The notes beneath the pieces were generated by a model. The model was not told the origin of the DNA, did no database searches, and worked only from the letters and a program-made list of their open reading frames with translations. 7,409 bases of DNA. Source: Pseudomonadota bacterium (GTDB lineage Bacteria; Pseudomonadota; Alphaproteobacteria; Sphingomonadales; SMXR01). The stretch covers positions 1 through 7,409 of the forward strand of contig JACZYI010000089.1 of NCBI GenBank assembly GCA_022571175.1, in the 5' to 3' direction. Positions 1 to 6,865 of this stretch are shown here, piece by piece. Both the position numbers and the translations under genes were made by a program. Numbering within the stretch: position 1 is the first letter of the stretch; every line of letters begins with the position of its first letter.

Positions 1-689
1 GCATAAAATTTAAGCGCGTTGCCACCGGATGTGGTCTCGGGGCTGCCGTACATGACACCGATTTTCATGCGAATCTGGTTGATGAAAATGACCATGCAGT
101 TGGATTTGGAAATCGAGGCGGTGAGCTTCCGCAAAGCCTGGCTCATGAGGCGCGCCTGCAGACCCACATGCACGTCACCCATCTCGCCTTCCAGTTCAGC
201 CCGGGGCACCAGTGCGGCCACGCTGTCGATCACCAGAACCGAGATCGCCCCCGAGCGCACCAGGGTATCGGTAATCTCAAGTGCCTGCTCGCCGGTGTCG
301 GGCTGCGAGATTAAAAGCTCGTCAATATCGACCCCTAGCTTGCCGGCGTAAATCGGGTCGAGCGCATGTTCGGCATCGACAAATGCCGCGATTCCTCCGA
401 GCGCCTGGGCCTCGGCAATCACATGAAGGGCGAGCGTGGTCTTGCCTGAACTTTCGGGTCCGTAGATTTCCACAACCCTGCCCCGCGGAAGTCCGCCGGT
501 GCCAAGCGCCACGTCCAGCCCGATTGAGCCGGTGGGGATGGTTTCCACTTCAATCAACGAGTTTTCCTGACCAAGGCGCATGATCGAGCCTTTGCCAAAG
601 GCGCGCTCGATTTGCGACAGCGCCGCTTCCAGTGCCTTTTGTTTATCCACTCTGCTGTCTCCAACCACGCGCAGGTTCAATGCACCCAT
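1..689 (-). CDS. recA: RecA recombinase, 5' part (C-terminus beyond the left edge)
   Basis: RecA is the ATP-dependent strand-exchange protein of homologous recombination and the co-protease that triggers LexA self-cleavage in the SOS response; it acts in the cytoplasm. I translated the reverse complement from the ATG at 689-687; the frame is open to the left edge, giving 229 full codons of a protein usually about 350 residues long. Visible motifs are Walker A GPESSGKT (residues 77-84), the FVDAEHALDP segment with the catalytic-type Glu (107), loop L1 around ELEGEMGD (165-172), Walker B VLVID (151-155), and the DNA-binding loop L2 region FINQIRMKIGVMYG followed by SPETTSGG. The ATG start is chosen because a purine-rich GAGGGAGA ribosome site lies just upstream and the short leader before VDKQKAL matches the alphaproteobacterial RecA form. 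A GTG at that VDKQ valine is the alternative start. No frame damage is seen. Identification is essentially certain; only the 3' end is missing. Confidence 0.97.
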   Translation of the reverse strand, partial: MGALNLRVVGDSRVDKQKALEAALSQIERAFGKGSIMRLGQENSLIEVETIPTGSIGLDVALGTGGLPRGRVVEIYGPESSGKTTLALHVIAEAQALGGIAAFVDAEHALDPIYAGKLGVDIDELLISQPDTGEQALEITDTLVRSGAISVLVIDSVAALVPRAELEGEMGDVHVGLQARLMSQALRKLTASISKSNCMVIFINQIRMKIGVMYGSPETTSGGNALKFY

Positions 690-763
690 TTCCGGTCTCC
701 CTCTTTATTTCATAGGCCAGACATGAAAGCAATTATTCCCATGCCTGTAAGGTTCTGACTGCC

Positions 764-791
764 AATGTACCTGTTTTGTTCTCTTTTGCAA
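764..791 (-). promoter_or_regulatory. Putative recA promoter with near-consensus LexA (SOS) box
   Basis: On the minus strand, upstream of recA, TTGCAA (791-786) and TACATT (769-764) form a -35/-10 pair separated by 16 bp, each matching 4 of 6 consensus bases. Between and overlapping them on the plus strand is GTAC-N7-GTTC (767-781), one mismatch from GTTC-N7-GTTC, the LexA box known from alphaproteobacteria such as Rhodobacter and Caulobacter. A repressor bound here would cover the promoter, as expected for an SOS-controlled recA. The hexamers alone are weak; the combination of position, spacing and box is what supports the call. It leaves a recA leader of about 70 nt. Confidence 0.5.
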
Positions 792-918
792 GGGAAAATA
801 TTAATGGCTTGTTATAATTGAATTTTTACGATCTATGGTCCGGTTTTGTTACGGGCTCCAGGGCAAATCACCCGACCGGTGGCGGCCAAAGACTCAGCAG
901 AACAAGCGCGCCGCGCCG

Positions 919-3384
919 CTATTCACTCATGGCGCGTTTGACCTCTTCCGCCAGCTGGGTCAGGCTGAAGGGCTTGGGCAGGAATGACATGTCTGAGGCA
1001 TCAAACTCTTGCCTGAACGCATCTTCCGCATAGCCAGAGATCATCACAATCTTGAGCTTGGGAAAATATTCTCTGGCCATGCGCGCCAAGGTGGGCCCGT
1101 CAATGGACGGCATCACCACATCGGAGATTAAAAGATCAATCGGCCCGTCATTGCCGCGCAATATTTCCAGAGCCTCTTCGCCATTGGCAGCTTCAAGCAC
1201 ATTATAGCCCTTGTTTTGCAGAGCCCGGGTGGCGAAAGCCCGCACCGGATCTTCATCTTCCACCACCAGAATAGTGCCCATGCCGGTCAAATCCCTGTCG
1301 GCAGCGGGCTGTTCGGTTATGCGCGTCTTGGCCACCGTCACCTCATCCCGTTGATAGCGGGGCAGGAAAATATCGAAGCTGGCACCCACGCCGGGGGTGC
1401 TCTCCACGAAAATGAAGCCGCCGGTTTGCTTGACAATGCCATAGACGGTCGAGAGCCCGAGCCCGGTGCCCTTCCCCACCTCTTTGGTTGTGAAGAAGGG
1501 TTCAAAAATCTTGTCGAGATAGGCAAGCGGAATTCCCGTACCCGTATCCGAGACCGTGATCTGCACATAATGCCCCGGCGGCACCACCGCCTTGCCCAGA
1601 CTCTCAACATCTTCGGGTGCAATGCTGCGCGACTGGATGGTCAGTTTTCCAGCGCCATCCATGGCATCCCGGGCGTTAACCGCAAGGTTGATAATGACCT
1701 GTTCCAGCTGCCCCAGATCGGCCTTGATGTCCCCCACATCGCGACCGTGAATCATTTTAAGTTCAATCCGCTCACCAATCAGGCGCCGGATCAGGTTGGA
1801 AAGCTCTTGCAGGGTATCGGTAACGTTCAGAATGCGGGGCCGGAGCGTTTGACGCCTGGAAAAAGCCAGCAATTGTCGAACCAGATTGGCCGCCCGGTTC
1901 GAGTTTTGTTTGATCTGCATCAGATCACCAAAAGACGGATCGCCCGGGCCGGGGCGTACCAGCAGCAGATCACAAAAGCCGATAATGGCAGTCAAAAGGT
2001 TATTGAAATCATGGGCCACGCCCCCTGCCAACTGCCCCACCGCCTGCATCTTCTGGGCCTGTACAAACTGGGTTTCAAGGCGCCTCTGCTCACTATCATC
2101 GATAAAATACAAGAGCGCGTGAGGAGATGCTCCCGGCAGGCCGCGGGCGAAATAAAGTCGGAGTACCTGATTTCTGTCCTCATCGGGAAAAACCTCCACC
2201 GCATGGGAGGGGGGCACACCGGCAATGGTGGCAGCGAGCTTGGCTTCAAAATCACTTTTTTGTTCCACATCAAAAAGCTCGGCGATATTTTGCCCCACTT
2301 TGGCTGGCTTCCCGAAAAGTTCGCTGTTCAATTCCAGAAAGGCCGGATTCTGTATCAAAATATTACCATCCCCGTCCACCGCTACAGTCGAGATTGGCGC
2401 ATCGGATAAAATATCTTCAAAGGCCCGGTCCAGCACATCAGGTGCATCTTCGCCCGGTTCAGCGCTGGCTCGCAAAATAACGATATGACCTGGTGCTTCA
2501 TCGCCCAATTGCGATGGCATGGGCATTTCAACCGCCAAAACGATGTCTTCGGCCCGGTTATTTCTCTGATCGAGCAGACCACCCGGGTCCAGAATGTCCG
2601 AAAGAGCATCAGGAATAGACTGACTGCTGCTCAGGTCCAGCAAATTATGGGCCTCAGGCGAGGCATAATGGATTGCACCTTCATGGTCGACCAGAATAAG
2701 TCCCATGTCTCTTTCGCTCAGGGCGGGTTCAAGTCCAGATTTCAACCAGTTGGATGATTGCAGGAAAAGCGCTTCAGGGTTAAGCAGACGGATGCGCCAC
2801 AAAACGCAACCCTCTACCTTCCGCATCTTGACGCCCAAAACCACATCCTGCCCGTTCTCCTCGATAATCACACTATTTTCTATGGTCTGGGTTGTGCCGG
2901 CCTGGTTCATCATTTCGGCCACAGAAACGCCATCATCAGATTTGACTTGCCACTCCAGCGGGCTCGGGCTGTCTCCCCGAAAAATTCTGCGATAGGCGCT
3001 ATTGGCAAACAGAATTTCACCCTTGAGATTGGTCAGCGCATGGCCCTCGTCCTCGGCTTGAAGAATCGCCACCAACAGCTTGTTGGGACGGCTTCGCCCC
3101 CGGTCGAGAGTGAGATATTTGAATGCACAGCAGAAAACTATGGTGAATATGATCCCCGCACCAGCAACGGCTATCCCGGCAGTCCAGCCCCATATAACAT
3201 AGGCTGATAACATGAGAATGGCCGTCAACATCAGGCCCATGACCATGGCCGGAATCACGGCTATCTCCTGCCAGTGCGCCAGACCCTTTTGAGAGTGCAG
3301 GGTGTGCAAATGGGCAAGAATGGCCAAGTCTTCTTTGCTCAGCCTGTCAAAATCGCCGGTTAATTTATCGAAGGACGAATTCAT
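919..3384 (-). CDS. cckA: CckA hybrid histidine kinase, cell-cycle regulator
   Basis: CckA is the inner-membrane bifunctional kinase/phosphatase that feeds phosphate through ChpT to the master regulator CtrA (and CpdR) in alphaproteobacteria. The 821-residue product has a cytoplasmic N-terminus of about 40 residues, two membrane segments (about 41-63 and 67-89), then roughly three PAS-like sensor stretches (about 102-200, 222-305, 315-430). A HisKA domain follows with phospho-acceptor His458 in GGVAHDFNN, a HATPase domain with N-box INLAVNARDAM (Asn570), DTGTGIP (613-619) and GTGLGLS (639-645), and a C-terminal receiver (about 703-818) with acidic pocket VVEDED, phospho-acceptor Asp755 in ISDVVMP, and the KP pair near 804. 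All catalytic residues are present. It is longer than C. crescentus CckA (691 aa, from memory), mostly in the N-terminal sensor part. The start is the ATG directly after an in-frame TGA; no clear Shine-Dalgarno sequence precedes it, and a 20-bp tandem repeat fills the leader. It lies 70 bp downstream of flhB with no visible terminator between them, so co-transcription is likely. Confidence 0.95.
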   Translation of the reverse strand: MNSSFDKLTGDFDRLSKEDLAILAHLHTLHSQKGLAHWQEIAVIPAMVMGLMLTAILMLSAYVIWGWTAGIAVAGAGIIFTIVFCCAFKYLTLDRGRSRPNKLLVAILQAEDEGHALTNLKGEILFANSAYRRIFRGDSPSPLEWQVKSDDGVSVAEMMNQAGTTQTIENSVIIEENGQDVVLGVKMRKVEGCVLWRIRLLNPEALFLQSSNWLKSGLEPALSERDMGLILVDHEGAIHYASPEAHNLLDLSSSQSIPDALSDILDPGGLLDQRNNRAEDIVLAVEMPMPSQLGDEAPGHIVILRASAEPGEDAPDVLDRAFEDILSDAPISTVAVDGDGNILIQNPAFLELNSELFGKPAKVGQNIAELFDVEQKSDFEAKLAATIAGVPPSHAVEVFPDEDRNQVLRLYFARGLPGASPHALLYFIDDSEQRRLETQFVQAQKMQAVGQLAGGVAHDFNNLLTAIIGFCDLLLVRPGPGDPSFGDLMQIKQNSNRAANLVRQLLAFSRRQTLRPRILNVTDTLQELSNLIRRLIGERIELKMIHGRDVGDIKADLGQLEQVIINLAVNARDAMDGAGKLTIQSRSIAPEDVESLGKAVVPPGHYVQITVSDTGTGIPLAYLDKIFEPFFTTKEVGKGTGLGLSTVYGIVKQTGGFIFVESTPGVGASFDIFLPRYQRDEVTVAKTRITEQPAADRDLTGMGTILVVEDEDPVRAFATRALQNKGYNVLEAANGEEALEILRGNDGPIDLLISDVVMPSIDGPTLARMAREYFPKLKIVMISGYAEDAFRQEFDASDMSFLPKPFSLTQLAEEVKRAMSE

Positions 3385-3386
3385 TC

Positions 3387-3446
3387 AATACCCAATTTTC
3401 TCACATAATACCCAATTTTCTCACATAATACCTAATTTTCTCACAT
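3387..3446. repeat. Three 20-bp direct tandem repeats in the flhB-cckA gap
   Basis: The plus-strand unit aatacccaattttctcacat occurs at 3387-3406 and 3407-3426, and once more at 3427-3446 with a single C to T change at 3433. A further partial match (aacac) follows at 3447-3451. The array takes 60 of the 70 bp between the flhB stop and the cckA ATG. Read towards cckA, each junction carries TATTATG followed by TGA: a -10-like TATTAT and a minimal start-stop (ATGTGA). The 20-bp period is close to two helical turns, so a protein binding each unit would sit on nearly the same face. Near-identity of the copies suggests recent slippage or selection on the array. The function is unknown. Confidence 0.97.
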
Positions 3447-3454
3447 AACACAGT

Positions 3455-3682
3455 TCACTTTGCTTGCAGACGTTTTCTCGAGCCACCAAGCTTCAAGATA
3501 TAACCGATAACATCGGCCACCGCCTTATAATGCGTCGGCGGCACTTCTTCATCCACCTCAACAGTGGCATATAATGCCCGGGCAAGCGCCGGGTTTTCCA
3601 CAATGGGAATCCCGCACTCCTCGGCAATTTCGCGGATTTTCAGGGCCAGATAATCGACCCCTTTTGCCTTCAGAACCGGCAC
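3455..3682 (-). CDS. flhB: FlhB C-terminal fragment, separated by a frameshift
   Basis: This 75-codon frame continues FlhB after a one-base frame change. It starts with PVLKAKGVDYLALKIREIAE and runs through the family-typical IPIVENPALARALYATVEVDEEVP to the end of the FlhB cytoplasmic domain, closing at a TGA. It can only open by itself at a GTG (3682-3680) that has no convincing ribosome site, so an independent gene is unlikely. If one extra G is read near 3682, the upstream frame joins it as DMA-VPVLKAKG, giving a protein of about 361 residues, the normal size for FlhB. This segment carries most of the cytoplasmic domain that, after autocleavage, sets the switch from rod/hook to filament export. 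The frameshift may be a sequencing or assembly error, a real mutation, or (least likely) ribosomal slippage. Confidence 0.9.
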   Translation of the reverse strand: MPVLKAKGVDYLALKIREIAEECGIPIVENPALARALYATVEVDEEVPPTHYKAVADVIGYILKLGGSRKRLQAK

Positions 3683-4539
3683 GCCATATCACCATGTTTA
3701 TATTGAAGCGCCACCGCATAATGAGTCGGATTGGTAATAATGACGTCCGACTCGGGCACCGCGCTCGACAAACGCTGCCGGGCTCGTTCGCTTCGCAGTT
3801 GCCGGATGCGGGCCTTGATTTGCGGGTCGCCCTCAAGCTGCTTGTTCTCATCCTTGACTTCCTGCTTGGTCATTTTCAGTTTTTTGTGGTGCTGAAATTT
3901 CTGGAACATAAAATCCATAATGGCAATTATGGTCATCACGGCAACCACACCGATCAACAGCCTGAGCACCAGATCATAAACAATAGCCAGAACACTCTGG
4001 GTGGTCAGCGTCACCAACTGGGGCAAACCATCCTTGTCTGGCCAGACCACCGCAATGCCGACCACGGTCACGATCACAAGCTTGGCAATTATTTTTAAAA
4101 ATTCCGCAGCCGTATGTCCCGAAAACAGACGTTTTATGCCCGCCAGGGGTGAAATCTTGCTGAATTTGGGGATCATCCGCTCAAAGGTAAAAACCGGCTT
4201 ATGCTGAACCGTCGCGCCCAATATGGCACCAATGATGATTATACCGAGCGGTAGAGACATGGCCCCGAACACCTTGGAGCCTACAGTTTCGACCGCCGCC
4301 AGAACCCATTCCCCATCGGCCGGAATTGCATGCAGATTTGCCATATGCTCGGCCAGCGCCTCACGAATAACCGTGCCCGTCCAGGCACCCCCAGTGGTAA
4401 GTGCAATCGCCGCCGATACCAGGGCAAACCAGTGGCGAACCTCCTGGCTCTTGGCCACGTCACCTTTTTTATGAGCCTCCTCCAGCTTTTTCTGGGTTGG
4501 CTCTTCGGTTTTCTGCGACTGGTCCGGTTGTTCCGACAT
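3670..4539 (-). CDS. flhB: FlhB flagellar export switch protein, N-terminal part, frameshifted
   Basis: FlhB is the inner-membrane export-gate protein that controls substrate specificity of the flagellar type III secretion system. The frame gives 289 residues: the typical charged start with KTEEPTQKKLEEAHKKG, hydrophobic segments at about 37-57, 90-110, 150-167 and 183-210, the linker rich in Lys/Glu (KMTKQEVKDENKQLEGDP), and the autocleavage motif NPTHYAVAL with cleavage expected between Asn270 and Pro271. After GDMA (residue 286) the frame diverges to CRF and stops (3672-3670), whereas the true continuation is in another frame (3682 down to 3455). All catalytic-site residues for self-cleavage lie before the break. 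The start ATG is 11 bp after the fliR stop, with AGGAG at 8 nt spacing. It is the sixth gene of the flgBC-fliEQR-flhB run. If the frameshift is real, the gene is probably non-functional or makes a split protein. Confidence 0.93.
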   Translation of the reverse strand: MSEQPDQSQKTEEPTQKKLEEAHKKGDVAKSQEVRHWFALVSAAIALTTGGAWTGTVIREALAEHMANLHAIPADGEWVLAAVETVGSKVFGAMSLPLGIIIIGAILGATVQHKPVFTFERMIPKFSKISPLAGIKRLFSGHTAAEFLKIIAKLVIVTVVGIAVVWPDKDGLPQLVTLTTQSVLAIVYDLVLRLLIGVVAVMTIIAIMDFMFQKFQHHKKLKMTKQEVKDENKQLEGDPQIKARIRQLRSERARQRLSSAVPESDVIITNPTHYAVALQYKHGDMACRF

Positions 4540-4550
4540 CCTCCAGGCTC

Positions 4551-5309
4551 CTAGGGCAGGAAATACATCATGCGATCGGTGAAATAGTCTTCAAACCAGA
4601 GCATCATGGCGCCAATTGAGACCGACAGAATGACAAACCCCATAAAAACATTCAAAGGCATGGCCACGAAGAAAACCGGTAATTGCGGCATCAGGCGCGC
4701 AATCAGCCCCAGCCCCACATTAAAAATCAGCCCATAGACCAAAAACGGTGCCGCCAACTGCACACCCAGGGTAAACGCACCGGCAATGGTATCGGTAATA
4801 AGCTCGGCAAACTGGGCAAAAGGCAGGGTGGCACCCACTGGAAAATAATCATAGGAATATCGCAGGGCGCCGATCAGCATATGGTGAAGGTTGGTGGTAA
4901 AAATAATGAGGATTCCAATCAGCCCCAGAAAACTCGCAATCAAGGCCCCGCTCGTCCCCTGGGTTGGATCAAATTGCTGGGCCGCGGCCAGACCTCCCTG
5001 AAAACCAATAACCGTGCCCGCCACATGGAGCGCCCCCATGATCATGCGTGCGGAGGTTCCAATCATGGCGCCAATCACCACCTCACTGATTAACAGCCCG
5101 GTCAGGCCGAAAATGGTGGCGGGTTGAGGCGGCAGGCCTTCGCGCACCAGAGACAGGGTCAAAAAAGAGAGCAGCAAAGCCAGCACCAGCCTGATCCTGG
5201 CGGGCACAGACATTTCGCCCAGGGCCGGGATTAGAATAAGGGCCGTGCCCAGCCGGGTGAATACCAGCAGAAATGCGAAAACTTCCTCGCCCAGAACCAG
5301 ATTGAGCAT
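4551..5309 (-). CDS. fliR: FliR, flagellar type III export gate protein
   Basis: FliR is an integral inner-membrane subunit of the FliPQR export channel at the base of the flagellum. The 252-residue product (about the usual 250-260) is strongly hydrophobic, with roughly six membrane segments. Family signatures include the start VFAFLLVFTRLGTALILIPALGE, the segment EVVIGAMIGTSARM, the GFQGGLAAAQQFDP-type stretch following AGTVIG (FDP being characteristic of FliR), LAAPFLVYGLIFNVGLGLIARLMPQ, and PLNVFMGF near the end. The start ATG lies 3 bp after the fliQ stop, with a strong GGAGG at 7 nt spacing that overlaps the end of fliQ, so translation is likely coupled. No damage is seen. Confidence 0.96.
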   Translation of the reverse strand: MLNLVLGEEVFAFLLVFTRLGTALILIPALGEMSVPARIRLVLALLLSFLTLSLVREGLPPQPATIFGLTGLLISEVVIGAMIGTSARMIMGALHVAGTVIGFQGGLAAAQQFDPTQGTSGALIASFLGLIGILIIFTTNLHHMLIGALRYSYDYFPVGATLPFAQFAELITDTIAGAFTLGVQLAAPFLVYGLIFNVGLGLIARLMPQLPVFFVAMPLNVFMGFVILSVSIGAMMLWFEDYFTDRMMYFLP

Positions 5310-5312
5310 GGC

Positions 5313-5576
5313 CTAGCCTCCGGCTATGCGGTCCGCGAGCCGCGTCATCAAGCTGCCAATAGTGGTGCCCATATAGGGCAGAAGCAGCATCAGGGAGAAA
5401 AAGATGGCGACAATTTTTGGTACAAAAGTAAGGGTCATTTCCTGGATTTGGGTCAGCGCCTGGAAAAAGGCAATCATCAGACCTACCGAGAGAGCGATGC
5501 CCAATATGGGCCCCACCATCATCAGCAAAGTAGTGATCGCGTCTTTGGCAATATCAATAACATCGGCTCCGTTCAT
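5313..5576 (-). CDS. fliQ: FliQ, flagellar type III export gate protein
   Basis: FliQ is the small two-helix membrane protein of the FliPQR core complex. The product has 87 residues (the family is usually about 88-90), begins with MNGADVIDIAKDAI, and has two hydrophobic hairpin segments (about 15-38 and 48-74) with the family-typical GIALSVGLMIAFFQALTQIQE and FVPKIVAIF stretches. The ATG is preceded by GGAG about 9 nt upstream, and the gene follows fliE after 26 bp. It ends 3 bp before fliR. The frame is complete. Confidence 0.96.
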   Translation of the reverse strand: MNGADVIDIAKDAITTLLMMVGPILGIALSVGLMIAFFQALTQIQEMTLTFVPKIVAIFFSLMLLLPYMGTTIGSLMTRLADRIAGG

Positions 5577-5602
5577 GACACTCTTCTCCGGCTGTAACGG
5601 GC

Positions 5603-5917
5603 CTACATGGGCATGCGGATAATATCGTTATAGGCCTGAATGACCCGGTCCCTGACCGCCACCACGGTTTCCACCACCACCTCGGCATTGGCAACAGCGG
5701 TTACAAGATCAACCACATCCACATTGCCCTGCACCGCCTGGGTGCTCATCGCCTCTGACTTGGCAGTGGTCTCAATGGCATCTTTCAGAATGTCCCCGAG
5801 CGATGACTGGAATCCGGAGCCTCCGGCACGTCCGGCCGAAGTGTTTTCGTCAGTTTTCAGCGCCTGGCCCATAGCCCGGGCATAAGCACTGGCCGCGTCG
5901 ATTGCTTTGATTTCCAC
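5603..5917 (-). CDS. fliE: FliE, flagellar hook-basal body adaptor protein
   Basis: FliE is the first exported axial protein; it links the MS ring and export gate to the proximal rod. The 104-residue product has the family layout: an N-terminal helix (AIDAASAYARAMGQAL), a Gly/Ser-rich middle, and a conserved C-terminal half with NVDVVDLVTAVANAEVVVETVVAVRDRVIQAYNDIIRMPM; the final YNDI-RMP is diagnostic. The start is a GTG, chosen because GGAG sits 8 nt upstream, the length is standard and no in-frame ATG lies nearby upstream. It lies between flgC (51 bp before) and fliQ (26 bp after), a common alphaproteobacterial order. Confidence 0.94.
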   Translation of the reverse strand: MEIKAIDAASAYARAMGQALKTDENTSAGRAGGSGFQSSLGDILKDAIETTAKSEAMSTQAVQGNVDVVDLVTAVANAEVVVETVVAVRDRVIQAYNDIIRMPM

Positions 5918-5968
5918 TATTTGGTCTCCAGCTATTCTGGCGGAGGAATTCGCCTGTTTTCTATTTGT

Positions 5969-6382
5969 TTATCTGAGCAGGTCGAGGGTTTGCATGAGCA
6001 TGGCCCGGCTGGCTTCGATGGCCGTGATATTGGCCTCATAGCTTCTTTGAGCCTGGCGCATGTCCATCATTTCGATAATGCCTTTAACATTTGATGTGGT
6101 GATATATCCGTCCTTGTCCGCAGCCGGATGACCGGGATCAAAACGGCTGCCGAACTCTGACATGTCAAAAGTCACCTTGGTGACTTTGACCGCGTTGATG
6201 CCCAGGACTTTATTCACTTCGTTGGTAAAAGTGACGACCTTGCGACGATAGGGATCCTCGCCAGCATTGGGAGCGATCGAATCCTGGTTGGCCAGATTTT
6301 CTGAAATAACCCGCATTCTGACGCTCTGGGCTCGTAGACCCGCTGCGGATATCATCATTGCCTGGTTCAGTATTTCACTCAT
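5969..6382 (-). CDS. flgC: FlgC, flagellar proximal rod protein
   Basis: FlgC is a rod subunit secreted through the flagellar export gate and assembled in the periplasm on top of FliE/FlgB. The 137-residue product shows the axial-protein N-terminal motif (ISAAGLRAQSVRMRVISENLAN), the DPYRRK segment, and the conserved C-terminal helix (MDMRQAQRSYEANITAIEASRAM...DLLR) that packs with the N-terminal helix. Length is normal for FlgC. The ATG has AAGGA at 8 nt spacing and follows the flgB stop by 18 bp. No signal peptide is seen, as expected for a type III export substrate. Confidence 0.96.
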   Translation of the reverse strand: MSEILNQAMMISAAGLRAQSVRMRVISENLANQDSIAPNAGEDPYRRKVVTFTNEVNKVLGINAVKVTKVTFDMSEFGSRFDPGHPAADKDGYITTSNVKGIIEMMDMRQAQRSYEANITAIEASRAMLMQTLDLLR

Positions 6383-6400
6383 GGTTTATTCCTTTGATCT

Positions 6401-6820
6401 TTAATTGCGCCCGATTGAGGTCTTCATCAGAGCAAGGTGTTTCCGGTAAAGATTTACAAACAGGCCATATTCCATCTGTGTATTGGCCATTTCCATCACC
6501 TGTTCTTCCAGCACCACCGAGTTGCCGTTGGGCCCCACGTCGGTCACATCACGAACCTCGCTGCCCTGCTCACGGCTGGTGCCCCCACTGGCCTCCATAT
6601 GATTGGGATGGGTGGTGGCCAGATTATAGGAACTGCTGGAGCGACTCGAGGATGACTTGGCGTTCAGTAAATTCTGGAAATCAGGTTCTTTTACCGCACG
6701 CGCCTTATAGTCCGGGGTGTCAGCATTGGCGATATTCATGGCGATCACCCGTTGCTTGCGGGTGAGAAAATTCATGCGAGTAGTAATCGCATTCAGAAGT
6801 GGAATATCACTGAGCGTCAT
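6401..6820 (-). CDS. flgB: FlgB, flagellar proximal rod protein
   Basis: FlgB is a proximal rod protein exported by the flagellar type III system. From the chosen ATG (6820-6818) it has 139 residues, the usual length. It shows the N-terminal rod motif with IAMNIANADTPDYKA (about 27-40), a variable low-complexity middle containing SSSSRSSSS (56-64), and a C-terminal helix ending EYGLFVNLYRKHLALMKTSIG, all typical of FlgB. I prefer this start because AAAGG lies 6 nt upstream and MTLSDIPLLNAI matches the family's N-terminus. An in-frame ATG at 6865 would add 15 residues (MTSVKMVKKIDQRPR); its GGAGG is only 2 nt away, too close, but it cannot be excluded. It is the first gene of the leftward operon. 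Confidence 0.92.
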   Translation of the reverse strand: MTLSDIPLLNAITTRMNFLTRKQRVIAMNIANADTPDYKARAVKEPDFQNLLNAKSSSSRSSSSYNLATTHPNHMEASGGTSREQGSEVRDVTDVGPNGNSVVLEEQVMEMANTQMEYGLFVNLYRKHLALMKTSIGRN

Positions 6821-6865
6821 CCGGGGCCTTTGATCTATTTTTTTGACCATTTTCACGGAGGTCAT

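Noticed and set aside
841..918. A Rho-independent terminator after cckA
   Set aside because: Only a short CACC-loop-GGTG hairpin (4-bp stem) is found, with no T-run following it on the minus strand, so no terminator is called.
1216..2409. A 397-codon open frame on the plus strand opposite cckA
   Set aside because: It is fully antisense to the conserved kinase core of cckA, has no recognisable domain, and such long antisense frames are expected from codon bias. No ribosome site or family pattern supports it.
3387..3446. CRISPR-type array
   Set aside because: The 20-bp units are directly adjacent with no spacers and there are no cas genes; it is a simple tandem repeat.
3676..3695. Programmed -1 ribosomal frameshifting in flhB
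   Set aside because: A -1 slip would restore the frame, but there is no X-XXY-YYZ slippery heptamer and no evident downstream stem-loop; error or mutation is simpler.
3574..4098. A 174-codon plus-strand open frame over flhB
   Set aside because: It is antisense to FlhB membrane segments; its His/Asn-rich composition is the usual shadow of hydrophobic and charged codons on the other strand.
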